DNA of 64,000 nt from Culex pipiens pallens. Its lineage: Eukaryota > Arthropoda > Insecta > Diptera > Culicidae. Numbering within the stretch: the first letter of the stretch is position 1; each line of letters begins with the position of its first letter. The notes under the pieces were generated by a model. The model was not told where the DNA came from, made no database searches, and saw nothing but the letters and a program-made list of their open reading frames with translations. The stretch lies in contig NC_068939.1 of NCBI RefSeq assembly GCF_016801865.2, positions 177,641,292 to 177,705,291 on the forward strand, in the 5' to 3' direction. Of the stretch, positions 35,646 through 46,669 are shown in pieces. Both the position numbers and the translations under genes were made by a program.

Positions 35646-38600
35646 GACATCGTTTACATACATTTAAGTGAGATCCGGCTTCAAAAAAGTACATAAATAT
35701 CACTTAAGTGGTCATAACTCGAGACAGTGTTGCCAGATCTTCAATGTTGTGGACTCGTTGGATAGGTCTTTCAATTACCTAACCAACGAAGGGTCGGATG
35801 ATGGATCCGGACATCGTTTACATACATTCAAATGAGATCCGGCTTCAAAAAAGTACATAAATATCACTTAAGTGGTCATAACTCGAGAAAGGGTTGCCAG
35901 ATCTTCAATGTTGTGGACTCGTTGGAAAGGACTTTCAATTACCTAACCAACGATGGGTTGAATGTTGGATCCAGACATCGTGTACATACATTTAAGTGAG
36001 ATCCGGCTTCAAAAAAGTACATAAATATCACATAAGTGGTCTTAACTCGAGACAGGGTTACCAGATATTCAATGTTGTGGACTCGTTGGAAAGGTCTTTC
36101 AATTACATAACCAACGATGGGTCGGATGATGGATCCAGACATCGTTTACATACATTTAAGTGAGATCCGGCTTCAAAAAAGTACATAAATATCACATAAG
36201 TGGTCTTAACTCGAGACAGGGTTGCCAGATATTCAATGTTGTGGACTAGTTTGGAAGGTCTTCTAATAACCTAATCAACGATGGGTCAGACGATGGATCC
36301 GAACATCGTTTACATACATTTAAGTGAGATCCGGCTTCAAAAAAGTACATAAATATCACTTAAGTGGTCATAACTCAAGACAGGGTTGCCAGATCTTCAA
36401 TGTTGTGGACTCGTTGGAAAGGTCTTTCAATTACCTAACCAACGATGGGTCGGATGATGGATCCGGACATCGTTTACATACATTTAAATGAGATCCGGCT
36501 TCAAAAAAGTACATAAATGTCACTTAAGTGGTCATAACTCGAGAAAGGGTTGCCAGATCTTCAATGTTGTGGACTCGTTGGAAAGGTCTTTCAATTACAT
36601 AACCAACGATGGGTTGGATGTTGGATCCAGACATCGTGTACATACATTTAAGTGAGATCCGGCTTCAAAAAAGTACATAAATATCACATAAGTGGTCTTA
36701 ACTCGAGACAGGGTTACCAGATATTCAATGTTGTGGACTCGTTGGAAAGGTCTTTCAATTACATAACCAACGATGGGTCGGATGATGGATCCAGACATCG
36801 TTTAAATACATTTAATTGAGATCCGGCTTCAAAAAAGTACATAAATATCACATAAGTGGTCTTAACTCGAGACAGGGTTGCCAGATCTTCAATGTTGTGG
36901 ACTCGTTGGAAAGGTCTTTCAATTTCCTAACCAACGATGGGTCGGATGATGGATCCGGACATCGTTTACATACATTTAAATGAGATCCGGCTTCAAAAAA
37001 GTACATAAATGTCACTTAAGTGGTCATAACTCGAGAAAGGGTTGCCAGATCTTCAATGTTGTGGACTCGTTGGAAAGGACTTTCAATTACCTAACCAACG
37101 ATGGGTCAGACGATGGATCCGGACATCGTTTACATACATTTAAGTGAGATCCGGCTTCAAAAAAGTACATAAATATCACTTAAGTGGTCATAACTCAAGA
37201 CAGGGTTACCAGATATTCAATGTTGTGGACTCGTTGGAAAGGTCTTTCAATTACATAACCAACGATGGGTCGGATGATGGATCCAGACATCGTTTACATA
37301 CATTTAAGTGAGATCCGGCTTCAAAAAAGTACATAAATATCACATAAGTGGTCTTAACTCGAGACAGGAATGCCAGATATTCAATGTTGTGGACTCGTTT
37401 GGAAGGTCTTCTAATAACCTAATCAACGATGGGTCAGACGATGGATCCGAACATCGTTTACATACATTTAAGTGAGATCCGGCTTCAAAAAAGTACATAA
37501 ATATCTCTTATGTGGTCATAACTCAAGACAGGGTTGCCAGATCTTCAATGTTGTGGACTCGTTGGAAAGGTCTTTCAATTACCTAACCAACGATGGGTCG
37601 GATGATGGATCCGGACATCGTTTACATACATTTAAATGAGATCCGGCTTCAAAAAAGTACATAAATGTCACTTAAGTGGTCATAACTCGAGAAAGGGTTG
37701 CCAGATCTTCAATGTTGTGGACTCGTTGGATAGGTCTTTCAATTACCTAACCAACGAAGGGTCGGATGATGGATCCGGACATCGTTTACATACATTCAAA
37801 TGAGATCCGGCTTCAAAAAAGTACATAAATATCACTTAAGTGGTCATAACTCGAGAAAGGGTTGCCAGATCTTCAATGTTGTGGACTCGTTGGAAAGGAC
37901 TTTCAATTACCTAACCAACGATGGGTTGAATGTTGGATCCAGACATCGTGTACATACATTTAAGTGAGATCCGGCTTCAAAAAAGTACATAAATATCACA
38001 TAAGTGGTCTTAACTCGAGACAGGGTTACCAGATATTCAATGTTGTGGACTCGTTGGAAAGGTCTTTCAATTACATAACCAACGATGGGTCGGATGATGG
38101 ATCCAGACATCGTTTACATACATTTAAGTGAGATCCGGCTTCAAAAAAGTACATAAATATCACATAAGTGGTCTTAACTCGAGACAGGGTTGCCAGATAT
38201 TCAATGTTGTGGACTAGTTTGGAAGGTCTTCTAATAACCTAATCAACGATGGGTCAGACGATGGATCCGAACATCGTTTACATACATTTAAGTGAGATCC
38301 GGCTTCAAAAAAGTACATAAATATCTCTTATGTGGTCATAACTCAAGACAGGGTTGCCAGATCTTCAATGTTGTGGACTCGTTGGAAAGGTCTTTCAATT
38401 ACCTAACCAACGATGGGTCGGATGATGGATCCGGACATCGTTTACATACATTTAAATGAGATCCGGCTTCAAAAAAGTACATAAATGTCACTTAAGTGGT
38501 CATAACTCGAGAAAGGGTTGCCAGATCTTCAATGTTGTGGACTCGTTGGAAAGGACTTTCAATTACCTAACCAACGATGGGTTGGATGTTGGATCCAGAC

Positions 38601-39745
38601 ATCGTGTACATACATTTAAGTGAGATCCGGCTTCAAAAAAGTACATAAATATCACTTAAGTGGTCATAACTCAAGACAGGGTTACCAGATATTCAATGTT
38701 GTGGACTCGTTGGAAAGGTCTTTCAATTACATAACCAACGATGGGTCGGATGATGGATCCAGACATCGTTTACATACATTTAAGTGAGATCCGGCTTCAA
38801 AAAAGTACATAAATATCACATAAGTGGTCTTAACTCGAGACAGGGTTGCCAGATATTCAATGTTGTGGACTCGTTTGAAAGGTCTTCTAATAACCTAATC
38901 AACGATGGGTCAGACGATGGATCCGAACATCGTTTACATACATTTAAGTGAGATCCGGCTTCAAAAAAGTACATAAATATCTCTTAAGTGGTCATAACTC
39001 AAGACAGGGTTGCCAGATCTTCAATGTTGTGGACTCGTTGGAAAGGCCTTTCAATTAACTAACCAACGATGGGTTGGGAGATGGATCCGGACATCGTTTA
39101 CATACATTTAAGTGAGATCCGGCTTCAAAAAAGTACATAAATATCACTTAAGTGGTCATAACTCGAGACAGGGTTGCCAGATCTTCAATGTTGTGGACTC
39201 GTTGGAAAGGTCTTTCAATTTCCTAACCAACGATGGGTTGGATGATGGATCCGGACATCGTTTACATACATTTAAGTGAGATCCGGCTTCAAAAAAGTAC
39301 ATAAATATCACTTAAGTGGTCATAACTCGAGACAGTGTTGCCAGATCTTCAATGTTGTGGACTCGTTGGAAAGGTCTTTCAATTACCTAACCAACGATGG
39401 GTCGGATGATGGATCCGGACATCGTTTACATACATTTAAATGAGATCCGGCTTCAAAAAAGTACATAAATGTCACTTAAGTGGTCATAACTCGAGAAAGG
39501 GTTGCCAGATCTTCAATGTTGTGGACTCGTTGGAAAGGACTTTCAATTACCTAACCAACGATTGGTTGGATGTTGGATCCAGACATCGTGTACATACATT
39601 TAAGTGAGATCCGGCTTCAAAAAAGTACATAAATATCTCTTAGGTGGTCATAACTCGAGACAGGGTTGCCACATCTTCAATGTTAAGGACTCTTTGGAAA
39701 GGTCTTTCAATTAACTAACCAACGCTGGGTTGAATGATGGATGCG
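35646..39745 (+). repeat. 4,100-bp higher-order block, copy 2
   Basis: Tandem copy of 31,546-35,645. The match continues a further 116 bp or so into a third, partial start and ends near 39,861, where GGATAGGTCT becomes GGAAAGGACT. Confidence 0.9.
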
Positions 39746-40435
39746 GACATCGTTTACATACATTTAAGTGAGATCCGGCTTCAAAAAAGTACATAAATAT
39801 CACTTAAGTGGTCATAACTCGAGACAGTGTTGCCAGATCTTCAATGTTGTGGACTCGTTGGAAAGGACTTTCAATTACCTAACCAACGATGGGTTGGATG
39901 ATGGATCCGGACATCGTTTACATACATTTAAATGAGATCCGGCTTCAAAAAAGTACATAAATGTCACTTAAGTGGTCATAACTCGAGACAGTGTTGCCAG
40001 ATCTTCAATGTTGTGGACTCGTTGGAAAGGACTTTCAATTACCTAACCAACGATGGGTTGGATGTTGGATCCAGACATCGTGTACATACATTTAAGTGAG
40101 ATCCGGCTTTATAAAAGTACATAAATATCACTTAACTGGTCATAACTCGAGACAGGGTTGCCAGATCTTCAATGTCTTGGACTCATTGGAAAGGCCTTTC
40201 AATTACCTAATCAACGATGGGTCGGATGATGGATCCGGACATCGTTTACATGCATACAATTGAGATCCGGGTATTTGTGAAAACACATTTTTTGCATAAC
40301 TTTTGAACTACTTATCGAAACTTCAAAAAATTTAATAGCGATGTATGGGACCCTAAACCAAGTCGAATGCAACTGGTTCGATCAAAATCGGTTCAGCCAG
40401 TGCTGAGAAAACTCAGTGAGAATTTTGGTCACATA

Positions 40436-40499
40436 CATACATACACACACACATACACACACACATACACACACACATACACACACATACACACACACA
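40436..40499 (+). repeat. CA-rich microsatellite (ACAC/ATAC)
   Basis: ACATACATACATACACACAC-type run inside the tail of the inflated element. The inverted relative at 42,341-42,363 carries a shorter (GT)n in the same place. Confidence 0.9.
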
Positions 40500-40621
40500 G
40501 ACATTTGTTCAGTTTTCGATTCTGAGTCGATATGTATACATGAAGGTGGGTCTAGGAGCTTTTAATAAAAAGTTCATTTTTAGAGCAGGATTATAGCCTT
40601 ACCTCAGTGAGGAAGGCAAAA

Positions 40622-40772
40622 TACATTATAAAAATTAAATACCCAAAATAATTAAAGAAAAAGAATCAAAAAAATAAAACATACAAACAAAACATAAATA
40701 AACAATATAAGGCTGCATTGAAAAATAAAATTAGACCAGATTTTTTATTTGCAAAATGAAACAGTATTATAA
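40622..40772 (+). repeat. A-rich spacer
   Basis: A/C-rich sequence like 24,345-25,099. Nothing else recognised. Confidence 0.5.
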
Positions 40773-40774
40773 TA

Positions 40775-40925
40775 CAGTCCAGACCTGCATTATCCACAGT
40801 TTCGATTGTGGCCTAAGGTTGGTTGGGACTCCGGATTATCAAATTATGAACAAAAAAAATTGTTTCCTGTTTGATTATCCGGATAGGAATTTTTCCAAGG
40901 CCATCGGATAGTCGAATCTTGACTA
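40775..40925. mobile_element. Short pogo-like MITE
   Basis: The left end CAGTCCAGACCTGCATTATC and a degraded inverted right end (GGATAGTCGAATCTTGACTA) match the ends of the element at 11,939. TA precedes the left end (40,773-40,774) and follows the right one. About 150 bp, no coding capacity. Confidence 0.65.
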
Positions 40926-41356
40926 TATTTATGTTAGAGGAATGGAAAAAGCTGCCAGGCAGAAAAATGATGCTGATTTCCCAAAAGAAAGATTAATTGT
41001 TATAGAATAATACAATTCATCGAAATTTATTCTTCTTCTAAATGTTTTCAAAGCTTTAAATTCTCAATCTATTCATCGACCCTTCCACTCGTCAACAACA
41101 TAAACCATTCCGTGGATACCGAAGAGCCAAATTACACATTTGAGACCGTAATCACACTCTCTACCCGGGTCACCTTTCTTGTTCTACACCCCCTTGGAAA
41201 GGTCCCTCACCTTTCCAGCGCGCAATACTGCGGGACATGTTTTCCTCTGGATTTTCCACCCGCTCGCACTCAATGCGTTTCGGATGATCAGCTAGAAGAC
41301 GACATGGAAAACACGTAAACACGTCTAGGACGCAAGATTATTTTTGCTTTTATCAG
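40926..41356. other. Unique DNA upstream of a candidate exon
   Basis: A plus-strand frame of 68 residues at 41,112-41,318 opens with GTG rather than ATG, has no recognisable domain and no convincing acceptor. It is left uncalled. Confidence 0.35.
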
Positions 41357-41498
41357 AACACAGCAGCAGCGCCAGCATGACGACACCCAGCTCTACCCCC
41401 CTGAAGTTCAGAAGAAAGTCCTCGCCGGTGTCTGGTTTCAGTCGAAGAAGACTGCTTCGGAGTTGAAGTCGTGGGCGCGCGAAAAACAACTCCTTTGA
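41357..41498 (+). CDS. Candidate 3'-terminal coding exon, unknown product
   Basis: A good acceptor, a T-rich tract ending TTTTGCTTTTATCAG, precedes 41,357. From there one phase (first base A, then ACA CAG ...) is open for 46 residues to TGA at 41,496-41,498. The peptide starts TQQQRQHDDTQLYPPEVQ and continues KKVLAGVWFQSKK, TASELKSWAREKQLL. About 70 percent of third positions are G or C, well above the neighbourhood, and the residue mix is protein-like. The frame is too short to stand out by length alone. An AATAAA lies at 41,936. I do not recognise the family and have not found an upstream exon in the window. A competing short ATG frame at 41,377 gives 23 residues and looks less coding. Confidence 0.35.
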
Positions 41499-42228
41499 GG
41501 AGGTTGTTACATCACTTCAGAGCAGCTGCGTTGTGTACGCGCATGGAAAAATGTTGTAAAAAAAAATATAATTGTAATTGGAAATGTGGTCGTTGAACAG
41601 TTTACGCTAAATGAGGGGAATTGGGGGAGGTTATTGAAGGTTATGGGCTCTGTTTACGGTTACGAAATTCAGCCTTGTTTTGACGTGGAGACTGCTGAAC
41701 CAGTGAGACCTGTTTACACTTTCTTGCTTCGAGCAAATGTGTACTGAATTAGCTGAAAGGGTTCCAGGAATGGTTGGGAAAACAATGAGTACATGACTGT
41801 TTAAAATTGATATCTGTCAAAATTTATGCTGGTAGATTTGCATATAAATGCACGTACATTTAAGCAAATGAGCCTGGAATATTGATTTTAAACGTGCTTG
41901 CTAAGTACGCAATTCTTAACCTGCAATCTCATCAAAATAAATTGCTCACAATTGTACCTGAAACTACCTCATTCACGCAAGTTTTCATGACATTTCCCCA
42001 CTCACTTTTCCACCTTCAAACGGTATAACCAGCAACAACCTCACTCCACCTGCACTTCCGTCAACTTTATCAATCTTCGTCAAATTAGCACACCGTTAAA
42101 CGGCTCGAGCCCCGCACCACAACGAGCAGCAGTCTGGCACAACCTCCCCCTTCTATTCCGTGACATGTGGTCCTGGCCAAAGCGTTTTATCAGCGCGCGG
42201 GATCAGTTTATTTCAAACTTTTGCCTTC
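41499..42228. other. Unique-looking non-coding DNA
   Basis: The stop codon of the candidate exon sits in a hairpin (AACAACTCC and GGAGGTTGTT around 41,487-41,510). The rest has no transposon ends or coding signal. Confidence 0.4.
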
Positions 42229-44246
42229 CTCACTGAGGTAAGGCTATAATCCTGCTTGAAAAATGAACTTTTGAAAAACAGCTCGAAGACCTATATTCAT
42301 GTATACCTATCGACTCAGAATCGAAAACTGAACAAATGTCTGTGTGTGTGTGTGTATGTGTGTGCGTATTATCCTTGGTGCTCAAAATTCTTGCCAAGTT
42401 TTCTCGGCACTGGCTGATCCGATTTGAGTCAAATTAGTTGCATTCGATCCGGTTTGGTGCCCCATACTGCACTATTGAATTGTTTGAAGATCCGATAAGT
42501 AGTTCAAAAGTTACGTATAAAAAAGTGTCAGAGTTGCGAATCGGATCTCACATAAATGCATGTAAACTATGTCCAGACCCATCACCCGACCCATCGTTGG
42601 TTAGGTTATCAAAAGACCTTTCCAACGAGTCCAAAATATTGAAGTTCTGGCAACCCTGTCTCAAGTTATGACCACTTAAGTGATATTTATTTACGTTTTT
42701 GATGCCGGATCTCACTTAAACGTATGTAAACTATGTCCGAATTCATCATTCAACCCATCGTTGCATAGGTAATCAAAAGACCTTTCTAATGAGTCCAATA
42801 CATTGAAGATCTGGCAACCCTGTCTCAAGTTATGACCACTTAAGTGATATTTATGTACTTTGTTGATGCCGGATCTCACTTAAATGTATGTAAACTATGT
42901 CCGGATCCATCATCCAACCCATCGTTAGATAGGTAATCGAAAGATCTTTCCAATGAGTCCAATACATTGAAGATCTGGCAACCCTGTCTCAAGTTATGAC
43001 CACTTAAGTGATATTTATGTATTTTTTTGATGCCGGATCTCACTTAAATGTATGTAAACTATGTCCGAATTCATCATTCAACCCATCGTTGGATAGGTAA
43101 TCGAAAGCTCTTTCCAATGAGTCCAATACATTGAAGATCTGGCAACCCTGTCTCAAGTTATGACCACTTAAGTGATATTTATGTACTTTTTTGAAGCCGG
43201 ATCTCACTTAAATGTATGTAAACTATATCAAGATCCATCATCCAACCCATCGTTGGATAGGTAATCAAAAGACCTTTCCAATGAGTCCAAGACATTGAAG
43301 ATCTGGCAACCCTGTCTCAAGTTATGACCACTTAAGTGATATTTATGTACTTTTTTGATGCCGGATCTCACTTAAATGTATGTAAACTATGTCCGGATCC
43401 ATCATCCAATCCATCGTTGGATAGTTAATCGAAAGACCTTTCCAATGAGTCCAAAACATTGAAGATCTGGCAACCCTGTCTCAAGTTATGAGCACTTAAG
43501 TGATATTTATGTACTTTTTTTGATGCCGGATCTCACTTAAATGTATGTAAACTATATCCGGATCCATCATCCAACCCATCGTTGGATAGGTAATCGAAAG
43601 ACCTTTCCAATGAGTCCAATACATTTAAGATCTGGCATCCCTGTCTCAAGTTATGAGCACTTAAGTGATATTTGTGAACTATTTTGTTGCCGGATCTTAC
43701 TTAAATGTATGTAAACTATGTCCGGATCCTTCTTCCGACCGATCGTTGGTTAGGTAATCAAAAGACTTTTCTAATGAGTCCAATACATTGAAGATCTGAC
43801 AACGTTCAATCTCAAGTTATGACCTCTTAAGTGACATTTGTGTATTTCTTTATTGAGAAACAAGCCTTTCCTGACAAACTTCGTTCTGCCTTTATTCGTT
43901 TGTTGACGTTTTTGACTTTTTTGCTTATTCAGCCTCCTGTGATCAAAACTTGATTTAATCCTTTCCCATACAATCGGCAAATTTTCCGGAATCGGTTCCA
44001 GAGTGGCCAAAGTTGTAACTTTTTGGCGTAAGAACCTTCCTTGGACTCACGAACTTACCATACGAACCCAACGCAACAAAGAGCATCTCGATCGGACGTT
44101 CCGTGTTGAATTGATTCGCGTTCCAACAAAACCGTCGAAATTTTGTATATTTATATAGAAGATAGAAAGAATTTGTGTCCAAACCCATCATATCACCAAA
44201 TGTTAGTAAAACGTGAGGAAGGCAACAACCACATAGGTGGATTAAG
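42229..44246 (-). mobile_element. Inverted hairpin-headed element with an 8-copy module array
   Basis: Read on the minus strand it has the family head (CTTAATCCACCTATGTGG then TGCCTTCCTCAC, ending at 44,246) and tail (TGAGGAAGGCAAAA at 42,229). It lies opposite to the inflated element at 31,379, about 1.6 kb away. The head-proximal 350 bp (43,850-44,200) is GC-richer, includes 78-79-residue minus-strand frames with no recognisable domain, and is not present in the other copies. Confidence 0.75.
42500..43850 (-). repeat. 164-bp module array, about 8 copies, inverted
   Basis: TCAAGTTATG marks the phase at 42,661, 42,825, 42,989, 43,153, 43,317, 43,481, 43,646 and 43,812: spacings of 164 for the first five steps, then 165 and 166. 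Monomers share GCCGGATCTCACTTAAATGT and CCATCGTTGGATAGGTAATC. They form a subfamily distinct from the plus-strand array, so the two arrays amplified separately. Confidence 0.9.
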
Positions 44247-45689
44247 TTAGTTTTTATTACTTCATTAGGCGTTCCGTGTGTGTGTGTGTTTGCCTACTTT
44301 TGGGGCCGAACTTTCTTCTGGGACAAAAGACCAACTTTCTCCCTTATCGACCAGACTGTGAGCGCTGCTGAACAGTAGATTTCGGAGGGGAGCCACATTT
44401 GGACTAACTTCCGGCCATGTTTACTTTTATGTGACCAACCTGGCAAGGGACATGACGATACGCTTTAATGGGCACTTTGAGATAATGGGCGAGCAAGTTT
44501 GAGTTTCCTGTGGCAATGACCTAAAACTGAAAGTGACTTTAAGGTGGAAAAACATATTTTTTGACTAAAAAATCACATGAGTTTTACTTAATTTAATTTT
44601 TAATTTTAACTCACAAAAATCTTAACAGAAACCGGAAAATTACACAAAACTAATCTGAACAAAACAACTTATGAAGGCCTTGCGTGACAAAGTCTATGGC
44701 CCAGAAAATTTCATTTACTGATGAAATCTTCCAAAACAAAACACCTTTTTGGTGTTTAAGTCACGCAATGATTTAAAGGTAACTCTTCTGGAACTTTATG
44801 AAAGCTGCTGTGAAATTTTCTTTTTAAAATTGTTTGAATTCTGCTTCCTACTTTTCAACTTAAAACTTGGTTGCTTCTTGCAAGTTCAACTTATTGTTTT
44901 GCTTAAAATCCAACGAAAATGTTGCATTAGAGACATAAACTTTTACCTACATTCAACAGTGCCGTCAACGGTCCCTCTCCACCAATATCAGCTTTATTTA
45001 TTCATCAGGTTAAAAGTTTTCCATTGTACGTAAGGGTAACTGGAAGTCAAACCAAAGAAAACTGGTGCTGCTCCATCTCTGTGTGGTGCTTTCGCGTAAC
45101 CTTAATTATTTCAAATTAACAAATCCCCCCCTCTCTCGTTGTCCCAAAGAAACGTCAAAGTCAGCGTCTGCAGATTTGAAAGTGTCACACGGCGAAAGGC
45201 ACTGAATATAATGCTGTTTGCACTCCTTTCATATTCAAATGTATTGAAATAAACTTGCCAGGTTCGGAAGCTGAGGTGTGGGTTTGAGAAAATGGGGCCA
45301 GTGTTGCCAGCTTGTTTTTGTGGAGCCAAATTTGAATAAGTCGAATTAAAAAAATATCAATTTTGAATGTTTTCGAATTAAAAATCCATCATTTGGTTAA
45401 GTGCAAGACATGATTTGATTTTCGTTAGAATTACTGAGCTGAAAAGTTCAACCAAAGATGGTTTGTGTCGCATTCAAACCATGAACAGCCAACTATGATG
45501 ATTTACTTATGCATTTCATAGGAAAAATCAGTCTGGTCGAAGTGCATTTCCGACAAATTGTTAAATTGGCTCACTATACTTCCATTAACCAGAGTGCTGT
45601 CATGCATGTGCTGATCACTAGAAGGCTATCAGCTTCTCTGTAATTGGTTTTAGCAATTTAATTTAAATATAAATGGAACGGAACTTAAT
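44247..45689. other. Unique-looking non-coding DNA
   Basis: A short (GT)n lies at about 44,277-44,290. GC-richer pieces at 44,290-44,520 and 45,040-45,310 hold no convincing exon. Confidence 0.4.
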
Positions 45690-45945
45690 TATTTAATCCT
45701 AAAAACAAAACATGAAAAAGCAAAAAAATATTAAAAAAAACACCAAAACAAGCGCAAATTCAAAACATATAAAAAAGCAAACAGAAAACTAAAGAGAAAA
45801 AAAGATCAAAACAAAAACAAAAAAACCAAAACAACAAAAATAAACCAAAATAAATTAAACAAAAAGCAAAATAACAAAACAAAAAACCAAAACAAAAAAA
45901 ATTAAAAATAAAAAACTCAAAAACAGCAGAAAAAAATAACAAGAC
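45690..45945 (+). repeat. Degenerate A/C-rich simple sequence
   Basis: CAAAA-type sequence like that at 24-29 kb. Confidence 0.7.
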
Positions 45946-46000
45946 AAAGTCTCACCATTTGACTGAAAAAGGGCTTTAAAATTAAATTGTTTTGCAATAA

Positions 46001-46165
46001 GGCTTCATCCATAAAGTACGTCACGCTAAAATCAGCCAAAATTTACCCCCCCCCCTCCCCCCCTTTGTCACGCTTTTCCTATACTAACAACACGCAATGT
46101 CACACTTGCTCAAACCCCCCCCCCCCCTCCTACCCTAGAGCGTGACATACTTTATGGATGACGCC
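46001..46165. mobile_element. 165-bp Harbinger-type MITE with TAA target duplication
   Basis: Inverted ends of 27 bp with two mismatches: GGCTTCATCCATAAAGTACG on the left and GGCGTCATCCATAAAGTATG read inward from the right, each continuing TCACGCT. TAA flanks both (45,998-46,000 and 46,166-46,168). Two C runs lie in the middle. Three-base TAA duplications with GG-starting ends are typical of PIF/Harbinger elements. Confidence 0.8.
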
Positions 46166-46169
46166 TAAT

Positions 46170-46669
46170 GAAACAAACAAAACAAACAAAACAAACAAAA
46201 CAAACAAAACAAACAAAACAAACAAAACAAACAAAACAAACAAAACAAACAAAACAAACAAAACAAACAAAACAAACAAAACAAACAAAACAAACAAAAC
46301 AAACAAAACAAACAAAACAAACAAAACAAACAAAACAAACAAAACAAACAAAACAAACAAAACAAACAAAACAAACAAAACAAAACAAAACAAACAAAAC
46401 AAACAAAACAAACAAAACAAACAAAACAAACAAAACAAACAAAACAAACAAAACAAACAAAACAAACAAAACAAAACAAAACAAACAAAACAAACAAAAC
46501 AAACAAAACAAACAAAACAAACAAAACAAACAAAACAAACAAAACAAACAAAACAAACAAAACAAACAAAACAAACAAAACAAACAAAACAAACAAAACA
46601 AACAAAACAAACAAAACAAACAAAACAAACAAAACAAACAAAACAAACAAAACAAACAAAACAAACAAA
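46170..46669 (+). repeat. (AAACAAAAC)n 9-mer array, about 55 copies
   Basis: A 500-bp array of a 9-base unit with just two phase slips (extra AAAAC near 46,379-46,390 and 46,468-46,480). It starts directly beside the MITE at 46,001-46,168 and ends where the truncated poly-C MITE begins. Long K/T/N/Q frames on one strand and F/V/L/C frames on the other are artefacts. Confidence 0.95.

Larger units (their letters stand above)
31487..40270 (+). repeat. 164-bp satellite array, 54 monomers with higher-order structure
   Basis: Monomers phased on GGACTCGTTGG start at 31,487, 31,651, 31,815 and so on to 40,179. The distance from first to last start, 8,692 bp, is exactly 53 x 164, so there is no net length change. 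Each monomer has GGATCC or a one-base variant, ACATCGTTTACATACATTTA, GAGATCCGGCTTCAAAAAAG and ACTTAAGTGGTCATAACTCG. The 67-residue minus-strand frames at 4,100-bp or 1,968-bp spacing are artefacts of the repeat. The unit is not divisible by three, so no open frame can run through it. Confidence 0.95.
31379..40621 (+). mobile_element. Hairpin-headed element inflated to 9.2 kb by an internal satellite
   Basis: The head CTTAATCCACCTATGTGG then TGCCTTCCTCAC (31,379) and the tail TTATAGCCTTACCTCAGTGA then GGAAGGCAAAA (40,621) match the family ends seen in the 0.75-kb copies. Between them lies the 164-bp array (31,487-40,270), followed by the normal tail region with a CA-rich microsatellite and TCTGAGTCGATATGTATACA. 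The simplest reading is that an internal module of the transposon amplified in place. Confidence 0.8.

Noticed and set aside
31839..38110. Six nearly identical 67-residue minus-strand frames
   Set aside because: They lie in the 164-bp satellite. The unit is not a multiple of three and identity follows the 4,100- and 1,968-bp repeats, not coding constraint.
31487..40270. CRISPR array
   Set aside because: The repeats are contiguous 164-bp monomers without spacers, in a eukaryotic transposon setting.
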